In this document: positions 38,881-46,534 of the stretch, in pieces
Layout of the letters: every line of letters starts with the position of its first letter
Numbering within the stretch: position 1 is the first letter of the stretch
Origin: Bhargavaea changchunensis
GTDB taxonomy: Bacteria; Bacillota; Bacilli; Bacillales_A; Planococcaceae
NCBI RefSeq assembly: GCF_042665595.1
Contig: NZ_JBHTCT010000012.1
Span: 62,001 to 126,000 of the forward strand
Direction of reading: 5' to 3'
Length of the DNA stretch: 64,000 bases
Notes under the pieces: model-generated
Seen by the model: the letters and a program-made list of their open reading frames with translations, nothing else
Database searches by the model: none
Told to the model about the DNA's origin: nothing
Translations under genes and position numbers: made by a program

Positions 38881-39610
38881 TGGGCCATATGACGCGGGCG
38901 GCCGGGCGGTGATTTCCGGGGACGATGCGAGGCATATCACGAAGGTGATGCGGATGTCCGAAGGCGGAAGGCTGATCGCGGTGTCCGGCGGAGAGGCTTT
39001 CGAGTGTGAAATCGTGTCGCTTGCTGACGGCGCGGTCACGATCCTCAGGGACGGAGAAGAACTCCCGTCCAATGAGATGCCGGTCCGTGTGACGGTCGCG
39101 GCGGGCCTTCCCAAGGGCGACAAACTGGACCTGATCGTCCAGAAGGGAACCGAGCTGGGAATGTCCGGCCTGATTCCTTTCGAGGCGGAGCGCTCCATCG
39201 TGAAGTGGGACAGCAAAAAAAGCGGCAAAAAGATCGAACGGCTCAGGAAGATTGCGAAAGAAGCGGCAGAGCAGTCACACCGGAGCGTCATTCCCGAAAT
39301 CTCGGATGTGACCGGACTGGATGGGCTGATCCGTCTTGCCGAATCATTCGACCTGCTTCTCATCGCCGATGAAGAAGCCGCCAAGGACCGGAGCGGGGGC
39401 TCGATTGCCGCCCTGCTTGAAAACGTGTATCATGGACAGAAGGTACTGGCTGTCTTCGGACCCGAAGGCGGCATCAGCCGTGCGGAAGCGGAGCGGTTCC
39501 GTGAAGAGGGCTTCAGGCCCATTGCGCTGGGGCCGCGCATCCTCAGGGCAGAGACGGCACCGCTTTATGCGCTGTCCGCCATTTCAAGCGAAATAGAAGG
39601 AAAGAGGTGA
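38861..39610 (+). CDS. rsmE: 16S rRNA m3U1498 methyltransferase RsmE
   Basis: A 249-residue SPOUT-class methyltransferase. The N-terminal PUA-like domain starts MQRYFLDGPYDAGG, and the SPOUT knot includes AVFGPEGGISRAEAERF and ALGPRILRAETAPLYAL. The ATG at 38861 gives the conserved MQRYF start and lies inside the prmA 3' end; a GTG at 38852 is an alternative. Its stop codon overlaps the mtaB region (GTGA). Confidence 0.95.
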   Translation: MQRYFLDGPYDAGGRAVISGDDARHITKVMRMSEGGRLIAVSGGEAFECEIVSLADGAVTILRDGEELPSNEMPVRVTVAAGLPKGDKLDLIVQKGTELGMSGLIPFEAERSIVKWDSKKSGKKIERLRKIAKEAAEQSHRSVIPEISDVTGLDGLIRLAESFDLLLIADEEAAKDRSGGSIAALLENVYHGQKVLAVFGPEGGISRAEAERFREEGFRPIALGPRILRAETAPLYALSAISSEIEGKR

Positions 39611-39615
39611 GCCCC

Positions 39616-40959
39616 TTGTCGACAGTTGCCTTTCACACATTGGGCTGCAAAGTGAACCATTATGAGACAGAGGCCATCTGGCAGCTTTTCAAGGACGCCG
39701 GCTACGAGCGGGCGGAATTTGAAGGCCGGGCAGATGTCTATGTCGTCAATACATGTACCGTCACCAATACAAGTGACAAGAAAAGCCGGCAGGTGATCCG
39801 GCGTGCCATCCGGACGAATCCGGATGCCGTCGTCTGTGTAACGGGCTGCTATGCCCAGACATCATCGGCCGAAATCATGGAGATTCCGGGCGTGGATATC
39901 GTCGTCGGTACCCAGGACCGGACAAAGCTGCTCGGCTACATCGAACAGTACAGGCAGGAGCGCCAGCCGATCAACGCAGTCGGAAACATCATGAAAAACC
40001 GTGTCTATGAAGAACTGGATGTCCCGTCATTCACCGACAGGACCCGTGCGTCCCTTAAAATCCAGGAGGGCTGCAATAACTTCTGCACATTCTGCATCAT
40101 TCCATGGGCCCGCGGCCTGATGCGTTCCCGCAATCCGGAAGAGGTCATCCATCAGGCCAGTCAGCTTGTCGAAGCAGGATACAAAGAGATTGTGCTTACA
40201 GGCATCCATACCGGCGGCTACGGAGAAGACCTGAAGGACTATAACCTCGCACAGCTGCTCCGCGATATCGAGGCGAAGGTGCCGGGGCTCAAGCGCCTCC
40301 GGATTTCCTCGATCGAGGCCAGCCAGCTGACCGATGAAGTGATCGGCGTGCTGAAAGAATCCAACATTGTCGTTCGCCATCTTCATATCCCGATCCAGTC
40401 CGGTTCGGACACTGTGCTGAAGAGAATGCGCAGGAAGTACACGATGGAATTCTTTGCGGACCGTCTGGTGCGGCTGCGTGAAGCGCTGCCCGATTTTGCA
40501 CTGACCTCTGACGTCATCGTCGGATTCCCGGGCGAAACGGAAGAAGAGTTCATGGAGACTTTCACATTCATCCGTGACCACCGCTTTGCAGAGCTGCACG
40601 TATTCCCTTATTCGATGAGGATCGGAACACCTGCTGCCCGGATGGATAACCAGATCGATGAAGAAGTGAAAAACGAACGCGTCCACCGACTGCTGGAGCT
40701 CAACAAACAGCTCGCGAAGGAATACGCATCGGCCTATGAGGGCCAAGTGCTTGAAATGATCCCGGAAGAGCCATTCAAAGAGGATCCGGAAAGCGGGCTT
40801 TACGAAGGCTATACAGATAACTACATGAAAGTCGTCATACCTGCCGACGAATCTATGGTCGGCAAAATTGTCCGTGTCAAGATCACAAAGGCCGGGTACC
40901 CTTACAACGAAGGTGTATTTGTCCGTGTGGTCGAGGACAATCCGGAACCGGTCGCCTGA
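39616..40959 (+). CDS. mtaB: tRNA t6A37 methylthiotransferase MtaB
   Basis: A 447-residue radical SAM enzyme that adds a methylthio group to N6-threonylcarbamoyladenosine at position 37 of tRNA. The N-terminal MTTase domain starts STVAFHTLGCKVNHYETEA, with Cys at about 11, 47 and 81 for the second cluster. The radical SAM motif is CNNFCTFC (153, 157, 160). A C-terminal TRAM domain follows (about 375-440). The TTG at 39616 has AGAGGTGA six bases upstream and gives the family N-terminus; the GTG at 39607 is part of that ribosome site. Confidence 0.95.
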   Translation: MSTVAFHTLGCKVNHYETEAIWQLFKDAGYERAEFEGRADVYVVNTCTVTNTSDKKSRQVIRRAIRTNPDAVVCVTGCYAQTSSAEIMEIPGVDIVVGTQDRTKLLGYIEQYRQERQPINAVGNIMKNRVYEELDVPSFTDRTRASLKIQEGCNNFCTFCIIPWARGLMRSRNPEEVIHQASQLVEAGYKEIVLTGIHTGGYGEDLKDYNLAQLLRDIEAKVPGLKRLRISSIEASQLTDEVIGVLKESNIVVRHLHIPIQSGSDTVLKRMRRKYTMEFFADRLVRLREALPDFALTSDVIVGFPGETEEEFMETFTFIRDHRFAELHVFPYSMRIGTPAARMDNQIDEEVKNERVHRLLELNKQLAKEYASAYEGQVLEMIPEEPFKEDPESGLYEGYTDNYMKVVIPADESMVGKIVRVKITKAGYPYNEGVFVRVVEDNPEPVA

Positions 40960-40967
40960 ACCGGCAT

Positions 40968-40997
40968 CGCCCGGAGCCGGTTTACGGCTTCCGGGCG
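40968..40997 (+). other. GC-rich hairpin between mtaB and deoC
   Basis: CGCCCGGAGCCG, loop GTTTA, CGGCTTCCGGGCG (one bulged T). No T-run follows, so termination is unlikely to be complete. Confidence 0.45.
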
Positions 40998-41069
40998 TAT
41001 TGTGTCTGGGCGGGAAGTTCTCGGAGAAATCAGTCAACAGACCTCAAGGTCATTTTAGGAGGATCAGCC

Positions 41070-41741
41070 ATGAGCATCAATGTCGCATCAATGATCGACC
41101 ATACACTTCTGAAGCCGGAAGTTACGAAAGAACAGATCGTGAAACTTTGCAGCGAGGCGAGAGAGTACCGGTTCGCCTCGGTCTGCGTGAATCCATACTG
41201 GGTTGAGACTGCGGCATCCGAACTGTCGGGATCTGAAGTGAAAGTCTGCACCGTCATCGGCTTCCCGCTCGGCGCCGGCACGAAAGAGACAAAAGCTTTC
41301 GAAACAAAAGATGCCATCGAAAAAGGCGCGCAGGAAATCGATATGGTGGTCAATATCGGCGCACTGAAAAGCGGCGATGAAGAAACCGTCGAAGCGGACA
41401 TCCGCGCAGTCGTGGAGGCGGCCGCGGGAAAGGCAATCGTCAAAGTCATCATCGAGACCTGCCTGCTGACAGATGATGAGAAAATCATCGCTTGCCGCCT
41501 GGCCAAGCAGGCTGGCGCAGACTTCGTGAAGACATCTACAGGATTCTCGACGGGAGGGGCCACAGTCGAAGATGTCGCGCTGATGCGCCTGACAGTCGGC
41601 GAAGAGATGGGCGTGAAGGCTTCCGGCGGCGTCCGCAGCCTGGAGGACGTGCAGGCAATGGTTAAAGCCGGGGCTACAAGGATCGGGGCCAGCTCCGGCG
41701 TCAAAATCATGCAAGGACTCACTTCATCTGAAGATTACTGA
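41070..41741 (+). CDS. deoC: Deoxyribose-phosphate aldolase
   Basis: A 223-residue class I aldolase that splits 2-deoxyribose-5-phosphate into acetaldehyde and glyceraldehyde-3-phosphate. The Schiff-base lysine is in DFVKTSTGFSTGGAT (about K154); the second catalytic lysine is in GVKASGGVR, and CTVIGFPLGAGTKETK is the usual substrate-site segment. Full length, with AGGAGG before the ATG. In B. subtilis deoC sits with dra-nupC-pdp, not here. With cdd at 50.6 kb it suggests deoxynucleoside salvage capacity, but no transporter or phosphorylase is next to it. Confidence 0.96.
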   Translation: MSINVASMIDHTLLKPEVTKEQIVKLCSEAREYRFASVCVNPYWVETAASELSGSEVKVCTVIGFPLGAGTKETKAFETKDAIEKGAQEIDMVVNIGALKSGDEETVEADIRAVVEAAAGKAIVKVIIETCLLTDDEKIIACRLAKQAGADFVKTSTGFSTGGATVEDVALMRLTVGEEMGVKASGGVRSLEDVQAMVKAGATRIGASSGVKIMQGLTSSEDY

Positions 41742-41783
41742 TCATTTTCTGAAAACCACATATGCGAAATTAAAAGATATATA

Positions 41784-41812
41784 TTGACCCGCACCAGGAA
41801 TTAGGCTATAAT
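41784..41812 (+). promoter_or_regulatory. SigA-type promoter of rpsU
   Basis: TTGACC, a 17 bp spacer and TATAAT, close to consensus. The leader to the rpsU ATG would be about 53 bases. Confidence 0.85.
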
Positions 41813-41872
41813 TTCTGAGTACATGATGTGTTTTTCATGTATGGAAGTGCGTACGGAGGGAGGGGAAAAGTC

Positions 41873-42046
41873 ATGACAAAAACTGTCGTTCGTAAAAACG
41901 AATCGCTTGAAGATGCTCTTCGCCGCTTCAAACGTGGTGTTTCCAAATCGGGCACAATCCAAGAGGCCCGTAAACGCGAGTTCTATGAGAAGCCAAGCAT
42001 TAAGCGGAAGAAAAAGTCCGAAGCTGCCCGCAAGCGCAAATACTAA
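41873..42046 (+). CDS. rpsU: Small-subunit ribosomal protein bS21
   Basis: A 57-residue very basic protein: MTKTVVRKNESLEDALRRFK, then GTIQEARKREFYEKPS and a KRKKKSEAARKRKY tail. The ATG at 41873 has GGAGGGAGGGG upstream and gives the universal S21 start; the 15-codon in-frame extension is not family-like. S21 helps mRNA selection on the 30S subunit. It is followed by a terminator. In B. subtilis yqeY lies next; it is absent here. Confidence 0.98.
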   Translation: MTKTVVRKNESLEDALRRFKRGVSKSGTIQEARKREFYEKPSIKRKKKSEAARKRKY

Positions 42047-42103
42047 TCCCCCTCACCATCCCTCGTCCATAACAGGAATGGCCTGAATCAGAATATGTAT
42101 GCA

Positions 42104-42140
42104 AAACCGGAAAATCCCGTAGGGGTTTTCCGGTTTATTT
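42104..42140 (+). terminator. Terminator after rpsU
   Basis: AAACCGGAAAATCCC, loop GTA, GGGGTTTTCCGGTTT, followed by ATTT. A strong stem with a broken T-run. Confidence 0.75.
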
Positions 42141-42217
42141 CATTTTAAATGAAACTTTTTGCTTCGTTCATCCGTATAATCACCTATAATGGACGAGAGA
42201 CGAATGGGGGTGAAGAC

Positions 42218-43540
42218 TTGAAAGGAATCCGCTTGATCCGCGGCCTCCTTCTGTTTGCCGCCCTGTTCCTCATGGCGATTCCACATGCCGGAGCGGATAG
42301 CGGCAAAGTTTACCACGTGCCATTGGAAAATGAAGTCGAACGGGGATTGTATGAGTTCCTTGACCGCTCATTCGGCGAAGCCGAAAAGGCCGGTGCCGAT
42401 ACGATTATCCTGGAGATCAATACACCGGGAGGATTCGTGGATGCCGCAGGCCGGATCGCCAAGCTGATGGATGAGACCGAACTCCGTACGATTGCGTATA
42501 TCAACCGCGATGCCCTGTCTGCGGGTGCATTCCTTGCGCTGCATGCGGACGAAATCTATATGCATCCGAACGGCCGGATCGGCGCGGCACAGGTGATTGA
42601 CCAGTCCGGAAACGCTGCCGATGACAAAGCCAACAGCGCATGGCTCGCTTCCATGAAGGCTGCAGCAGAATCGTCTGACCAGGATCGGGATCCGATTTAT
42701 GCACTTGCCATGGCTGATGCATCAATCGATTTGCCGGAGTACCGCGCGGGGGAAGGAAAACTTCTGACACTTTCTGCCGACGAAGCAATGAAAGTCAATT
42801 ATAGCGAAGGAACCGTGTCATCCTTTGCCGAACTGCTGGCAACCACAGGGCTTGAAGGTGCGGAAGTCGTTAAGATGAATGAGACGTTCAGTGAAAAACT
42901 GGCGCGGTTCATCACGAATCCGGTCGTCGTTCCGATTCTGCTGTCGATTGCGGGGCTTGGGCTTGTCGTGGAATTGTATTCACCGGGATTCGGAATACCG
43001 GGGTCGATGGGTGCCGGGGCACTGCTCCTGTTCTTCTACGGACATCTTGTAGCGGGACTTGCCGGCTATGAATCGCTGCTGCTGTTCCTGGCAGGCATAG
43101 GGCTGCTTATTGCCGAGCTGTTCGTACCGGGGGGCATCCTGGGCATCCTTGGTGCTGTGGCGATGGTAGCGGGCATCATCTTGGCAGGGGCCGACCCGGC
43201 CTGGATGGCCATTTCCGTCATCACGGCACTGGTCATCACGATATTAGGAATGGTGATCATGATGAAATTCTTTGGCAAACGGCTCCATCTGCTTAACCGC
43301 ATCGTCCTGAGGGACGCCACTGACACCGAAAGCGGCTATGTATCAAATGCCAACCGGCTTGAACTGATTGGCCGGACGGCCAGAACAGTGACACCGCTCC
43401 GTCCTTCCGGAACGGCAGAAATTGACGGGGAATACCTGGATGTCGTCTCGGAAGGCAGATTCATCGGGAAAGACCAAAATGTTAAGATTACGAAAGTGGA
43501 AGGATCCAGGATCGTTGTCCGGGAAGCTTCCGAAGAATAA
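42218..43540 (+). CDS. nfeD: NfeD-family membrane serine protease (YqeZ)
   Basis: A 440-residue membrane protein of the long NfeD (ClpP-class) type, partner of flotillin. The TTG start at 42218 has GGGGGTG five bases upstream and gives a signal peptide (IRLIRGLLLFAALFLMAIPH, cut near AGADS); a longer ORF to 42149 lacks this. The protease domain shows LEINTPGGFVDAAG and the catalytic serine in NRDALSAGAFLALHADEIYM. Four to five membrane helices follow (about 245-365), then a C-terminal OB-fold (ELIGRTARTVTPLRPSGTAEIDG). It heads the nfeD-floA group, as yqeZ does in B. subtilis. Confidence 0.93.
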   Translation: MKGIRLIRGLLLFAALFLMAIPHAGADSGKVYHVPLENEVERGLYEFLDRSFGEAEKAGADTIILEINTPGGFVDAAGRIAKLMDETELRTIAYINRDALSAGAFLALHADEIYMHPNGRIGAAQVIDQSGNAADDKANSAWLASMKAAAESSDQDRDPIYALAMADASIDLPEYRAGEGKLLTLSADEAMKVNYSEGTVSSFAELLATTGLEGAEVVKMNETFSEKLARFITNPVVVPILLSIAGLGLVVELYSPGFGIPGSMGAGALLLFFYGHLVAGLAGYESLLLFLAGIGLLIAELFVPGGILGILGAVAMVAGIILAGADPAWMAISVITALVITILGMVIMMKFFGKRLHLLNRIVLRDATDTESGYVSNANRLELIGRTARTVTPLRPSGTAEIDGEYLDVVSEGRFIGKDQNVKITKVEGSRIVVREASEE

Positions 43541-43552
43541 GGAGGAAACAGA

Positions 43553-44554
43553 ATGCTTGGATTGGGAACAATCGGGCTGATTATCGTCGCATTTCTGGTG
43601 ATCGTCGCCCTGTCTGTCTTCTTTACATTTGTGCCGGTCACGCTGTGGATTTCCGCGCTTGCAGCCGGTGTTAAAGTCAGCATCTTCACACTGATCGGGA
43701 TGCGTCTCCGCCGGGTAATTCCGAGCAGGATCGTCAACCCGCTCATCAAGGCCCACAAGGCGGGGCTCGAAGTGGGTATCAACCAGCTGGAGAGCCATTA
43801 TCTCGCCGGCGGTAACGTTGACCGCGTTGTCAATGCCCTGATCGCGGCTCACCGCGCGAATATCCCACTAACTTTCGAACGTGCGGCTGCGATCGATCTG
43901 GCAGGCCGTGATGTGCTTGAAGCTGTCAGCATGTCCGTCAACCCGAAAGTCATTGAAACGCCGTTTATCGCCGGTGTGGCAATGAACGGGATTGAAGTCA
44001 AGGCAAAATCCCGCATCACGGTACGTGCCAACATCGACCGGCTAGTAGGGGGTGCCGGCGAAGAGACGATCGTTGCCCGTGTCGGCGAAGGGATCGTTTC
44101 GACCATCGGTTCCTCCAAGCACCATACTGTCGTTCTTGAGAATCCGGATATGATCTCCCAGACCGTCCTATCAAAAGGACTGGATGCCGGCACGGCATTT
44201 GAGATCCTGTCGATCGATATCGCAGATGTGGATATCGGCAAGAACATCGGTGCCGAGCTTCAGACAGAGCAGGCGGAAGCAGACAAGAAGATTGCTCAGG
44301 CGAAAGCCGAAGAGCGCCGCGCGATGGCAGTCGCCAGCGAGCAGGAAATGCGCGCGAAAGTCGGCGAAATGCGCGCCAAGGTTGTCGAGGCAGAGGCGGA
44401 AGTACCGCTTGCCATGGCAGAAGCGCTCCGGACGGGCAACATCGGCATCATGGATTACGTGAATTACAAGAACATCCAGGCAGATACCTCCATGCGTGAA
44501 ACTCTCGGCAAGATGGGCAAGGAGCAGGACAAACGCCCCGACGGCCAGGAATGA
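43553..44554 (+). CDS. floA: Flotillin-like protein FloA (YqfA)
   Basis: A 333-residue SPFH-like protein of functional membrane microdomains. One or two N-terminal hydrophobic segments (TIGLIIVAFLVIVALSVFFTF, residues 4-24) precede the SPFH-like domain (VNPKVIETPFIAGVAMNGIE, RITVRANIDRLVGGAGEETI), and the C-terminal Ala/Glu-rich coiled coil is EQAEADKKIAQAKAEERRAMA. It starts 12 bases after nfeD with AAGGAGG. The pair recruits signalling and secretion proteins in B. subtilis. Confidence 0.95.
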   Translation: MLGLGTIGLIIVAFLVIVALSVFFTFVPVTLWISALAAGVKVSIFTLIGMRLRRVIPSRIVNPLIKAHKAGLEVGINQLESHYLAGGNVDRVVNALIAAHRANIPLTFERAAAIDLAGRDVLEAVSMSVNPKVIETPFIAGVAMNGIEVKAKSRITVRANIDRLVGGAGEETIVARVGEGIVSTIGSSKHHTVVLENPDMISQTVLSKGLDAGTAFEILSIDIADVDIGKNIGAELQTEQAEADKKIAQAKAEERRAMAVASEQEMRAKVGEMRAKVVEAEAEVPLAMAEALRTGNIGIMDYVNYKNIQADTSMRETLGKMGKEQDKRPDGQE

Positions 44555-44583
44555 CCCGCGGATGATGGAAAGGGGATGAGCTG

Positions 44584-45102
44584 ATGGAACCGATCATCCT
44601 GCTGATCATCTCACTGATAATCGGCACCCTGTTCAAGGGCAAGGAAAACCAGAAGCCTCCGGCACAAAAGCCGAATCAGGCTCCCCGTCAGGAAGTTCCC
44701 AAGCGGCCCGCTGCGCAGGGAGGAAATCTGAAGGACCTGACAAAGCAGCTATATGAAGATCTTCAAAAAGAGATTCAGAAAGAGGCAAAGGAATTCCGCA
44801 CGGACCCTCGCGAAGCGGATTCAAACACGGCGAAGCCCGAGCCCGTGCGGAGCACACGGCGGAATGCGGAAAACGACGCCGGCAGGGCCCGTGAATCGGC
44901 TCCCGCAGCCAAGCGAGGAGAGCGTCAGGAGCGCCAGGAACGCACGCGTGAACGCATGCGTCCGACCGCAGCGCCAGTTCCGGTTTCAAGAAAACCTGAA
45001 CCGGCAGATCCTGATTCTCTATTCCCGGAATCCGAAGAAGAACTTGCACGTGCAATCGTGTTTGCGGAAATTCTCGGCCCGCCAAAAGCGAAGAGAAGAT
45101 AA
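44584..45102 (+). CDS. Small membrane-anchored protein downstream of floA, unrecognised
   Basis: A 172-residue protein. Residues 2-18 form one membrane helix (EPIILLIISLIIGTLFKG), then a long hydrophilic tail rich in Lys, Arg, Glu, Pro and Ala with little predicted structure except a possible amphipathic helix (NLKDLTKQLYEDLQKEIQKE, about 47-66) and a hydrophobic end (ELARAIVFAEILGPPK). It lies where yqfB is found in B. subtilis and is probably in the nfeD-floA transcript (29-base gap, AAGGGGATGAG site). I do not recognise a domain. A FloA-associated membrane role is suggested only by position. Confidence 0.7.
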   Translation: MEPIILLIISLIIGTLFKGKENQKPPAQKPNQAPRQEVPKRPAAQGGNLKDLTKQLYEDLQKEIQKEAKEFRTDPREADSNTAKPEPVRSTRRNAENDAGRARESAPAAKRGERQERQERTRERMRPTAAPVPVSRKPEPADPDSLFPESEEELARAIVFAEILGPPKAKRR

Positions 45103-45119
45103 CCGGCTACAGCCGGTGT

Positions 45120-45148
45120 GAATGACCCCCCTCGGCCTGTCATAAACT
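45120..45148 (+). promoter_or_regulatory. Weak candidate SigE promoter for yqfC
   Basis: CATAAACT (45141-45148) matches the SigE -10 (CATACAHT) at seven of eight positions. Fourteen bases upstream GAATGAC matches the -35 (KMATATT) at four of seven. It lies in the 5' arm and loop of the terminator, and its transcript would start near 45155 in the 3' arm. Confidence 0.3.
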
Positions 45149-45168
45149 GAAGGCCAAGGGGGGTTTTT
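45125..45168 (+). terminator. Terminator whose 3' arm is the yqfC ribosome site
   Basis: ACCCCCCT-C-GGCCT pairs with AGGCC-A-AGGGGGGT, followed by TTTT. The AAGGGGGG of the 3' arm ends seven bases before the yqfC ATG at 45171. Confidence 0.85.
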
Positions 45169-45170
45169 GT

Positions 45171-45419
45171 ATGCGCAGATTTTTCAGGATGGTCCCTTTT
45201 CTAGAAATCGAGGATCATCAGACATTGCGGCTCAATGGAAAATTCACTATCGGAAAGATCGGCGAGCGTGCAGTCAGTCTTCGCCTTGCGCCCTATGCGA
45301 TGACTCTTGAGGGAGAAGAGGTAAAGGTCGAGGAGATCGGCGACGAGGCGGCACTGATCACATTTGACCGGTTGGACCGGCTGACATTGATCCGTACGAG
45401 GGACCATGCAGACGGGTAA
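45171..45419 (+). CDS. yqfC: YqfC-like sporulation protein
   Basis: An 82-residue protein that fits the YabP/YqfC family in length, in predicted beta-rich pattern (LEIEDHQTLRLNGKF, ERAVSLRLAPYAMTLEGEEV, ALITFDRLDRLTLI) and in its place directly before yqfD. In B. subtilis yqfC and yqfD are transcribed in the mother cell. Sequence similarity to the B. subtilis protein is modest as I recall it, so the family call rests partly on context. The ribosome site lies inside the preceding terminator. It overlaps yqfD by 14 bases. Confidence 0.72.
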   Translation: MRRFFRMVPFLEIEDHQTLRLNGKFTIGKIGERAVSLRLAPYAMTLEGEEVKVEEIGDEAALITFDRLDRLTLIRTRDHADG

Positions 45420-46530
45420 GCGGCTGCGCGGGCGGGAAACTGTCTGGCTCACGGTAACCGGAAGCGGGGCTGATGCCTTTTTCTCGGCTTGCGCCGCATC
45501 CGGCATCCGCCTGAGAAATGCCGGGCGTGACGGGGAACAGCTCAGGTTCTCCGTGATGCGGAAGGACATGCCCGCGCTGCGGAAAATGAGACGGAAATAT
45601 CGTGTGCGCCTCGGACTGCAGGCAGGACGGGACGGGGTGATCCTGGATCTGTCCCCCGTCCGCGTGATTGCCGTCCTGCTTTTCCTGCTTGCGCCCCTGG
45701 CCTGCTCCGGACTGATCTGGTCGGTTGGGGTGGAAGGCGGCAAGCCTGAGCGACAGGAACGGATCAGTGCCTATCTCGAAAAAAACGGGATCAGGCCGTT
45801 TATTCCAATCGGCGCTGTTCCTGACGAGTCCCAAATCCGCAATGATTTGATGGTCGCCGACCCGGGTCTTAGCTGGGTCCGCGTCAGTCGTGAAGGTGGC
45901 CGCCTGACCGTCCATCCGATCGAGGCTCCTGAGACTGGTGTAGACGCGGAGAAAAAACTGCCTCCGGCACATCTTGCAGCATCAAAGCGCGCGGTCATCA
46001 CCCGCTTTGAACTTTCCAGCGGTGTCCGGAATGTCCTCCCGAATACGACTGTGGAAAAGGGGGACATCGTCGCCTCCGGAATTGTCACACAGAGGGAAGA
46101 CAGCTATGTGACCGGCGCGGAAGGGAAAGTGTACGGAGACTATTATGTCGAAACCCGCTTTGAGATGCCGGCAGTCATCAGGTATTCAGCACCCGGGGAA
46201 CGGGCATACCGGCTGTCGGTCGGCAACAATGTGCCTGAAGGGGACGCCTGGCGCGAGGTCCCGCTTCCCGCTGTTTTCGATTCCTTCCTGAAGCTGTCGG
46301 AAAGCCGTGACGGCACGGCGAGAGAGGTGAGGATCACAGAGGAAAACGGGGAAAGGGTCATCCTTGGCGTCCTGAAGGAAAAATTGCTGGGAACACTTGA
46401 TCCCGATGCGACTGTAAAGGATGAAAAAGTTTTGCGAGTGCATTATGATAATGATAAAGTAAAGGGGACCGTATTATTTCTCATAAATGAAAATATTGCC
46501 GTAAGAAAACAGATTTCCCAAGGAGATTGA
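45406..46530 (+). CDS. yqfD: Sporulation protein YqfD
   Basis: A 374-residue membrane protein of the YqfD family. The cytoplasmic N-terminal part (about 85 residues, with VTGSGADAFFSACAASGIRL) precedes one membrane helix (VIAVLLFLLAPLACSGLIWSV, about 87-107) and a large extracytoplasmic part with a FtsQ/POTRA-like start and the GVRNVLPNTTVEKGDIVASG segment typical of the family. It is the SpoIVFA-unrelated sporulation protein found before phoH in most spore formers. Its precise role is not established. The end is 4 bases from phoH. Confidence 0.87.
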   Translation: MQTGKRLRGRETVWLTVTGSGADAFFSACAASGIRLRNAGRDGEQLRFSVMRKDMPALRKMRRKYRVRLGLQAGRDGVILDLSPVRVIAVLLFLLAPLACSGLIWSVGVEGGKPERQERISAYLEKNGIRPFIPIGAVPDESQIRNDLMVADPGLSWVRVSREGGRLTVHPIEAPETGVDAEKKLPPAHLAASKRAVITRFELSSGVRNVLPNTTVEKGDIVASGIVTQREDSYVTGAEGKVYGDYYVETRFEMPAVIRYSAPGERAYRLSVGNNVPEGDAWREVPLPAVFDSFLKLSESRDGTAREVRITEENGERVILGVLKEKLLGTLDPDATVKDEKVLRVHYDNDKVKGTVLFLINENIAVRKQISQGD

Positions 46531-46534
46531 TCGA

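Noticed and set aside
40027..41037. 336-codon open frame antisense to mtaB
   Set aside because: Shadow of mtaB plus the intergenic hairpin; no supporting signal.
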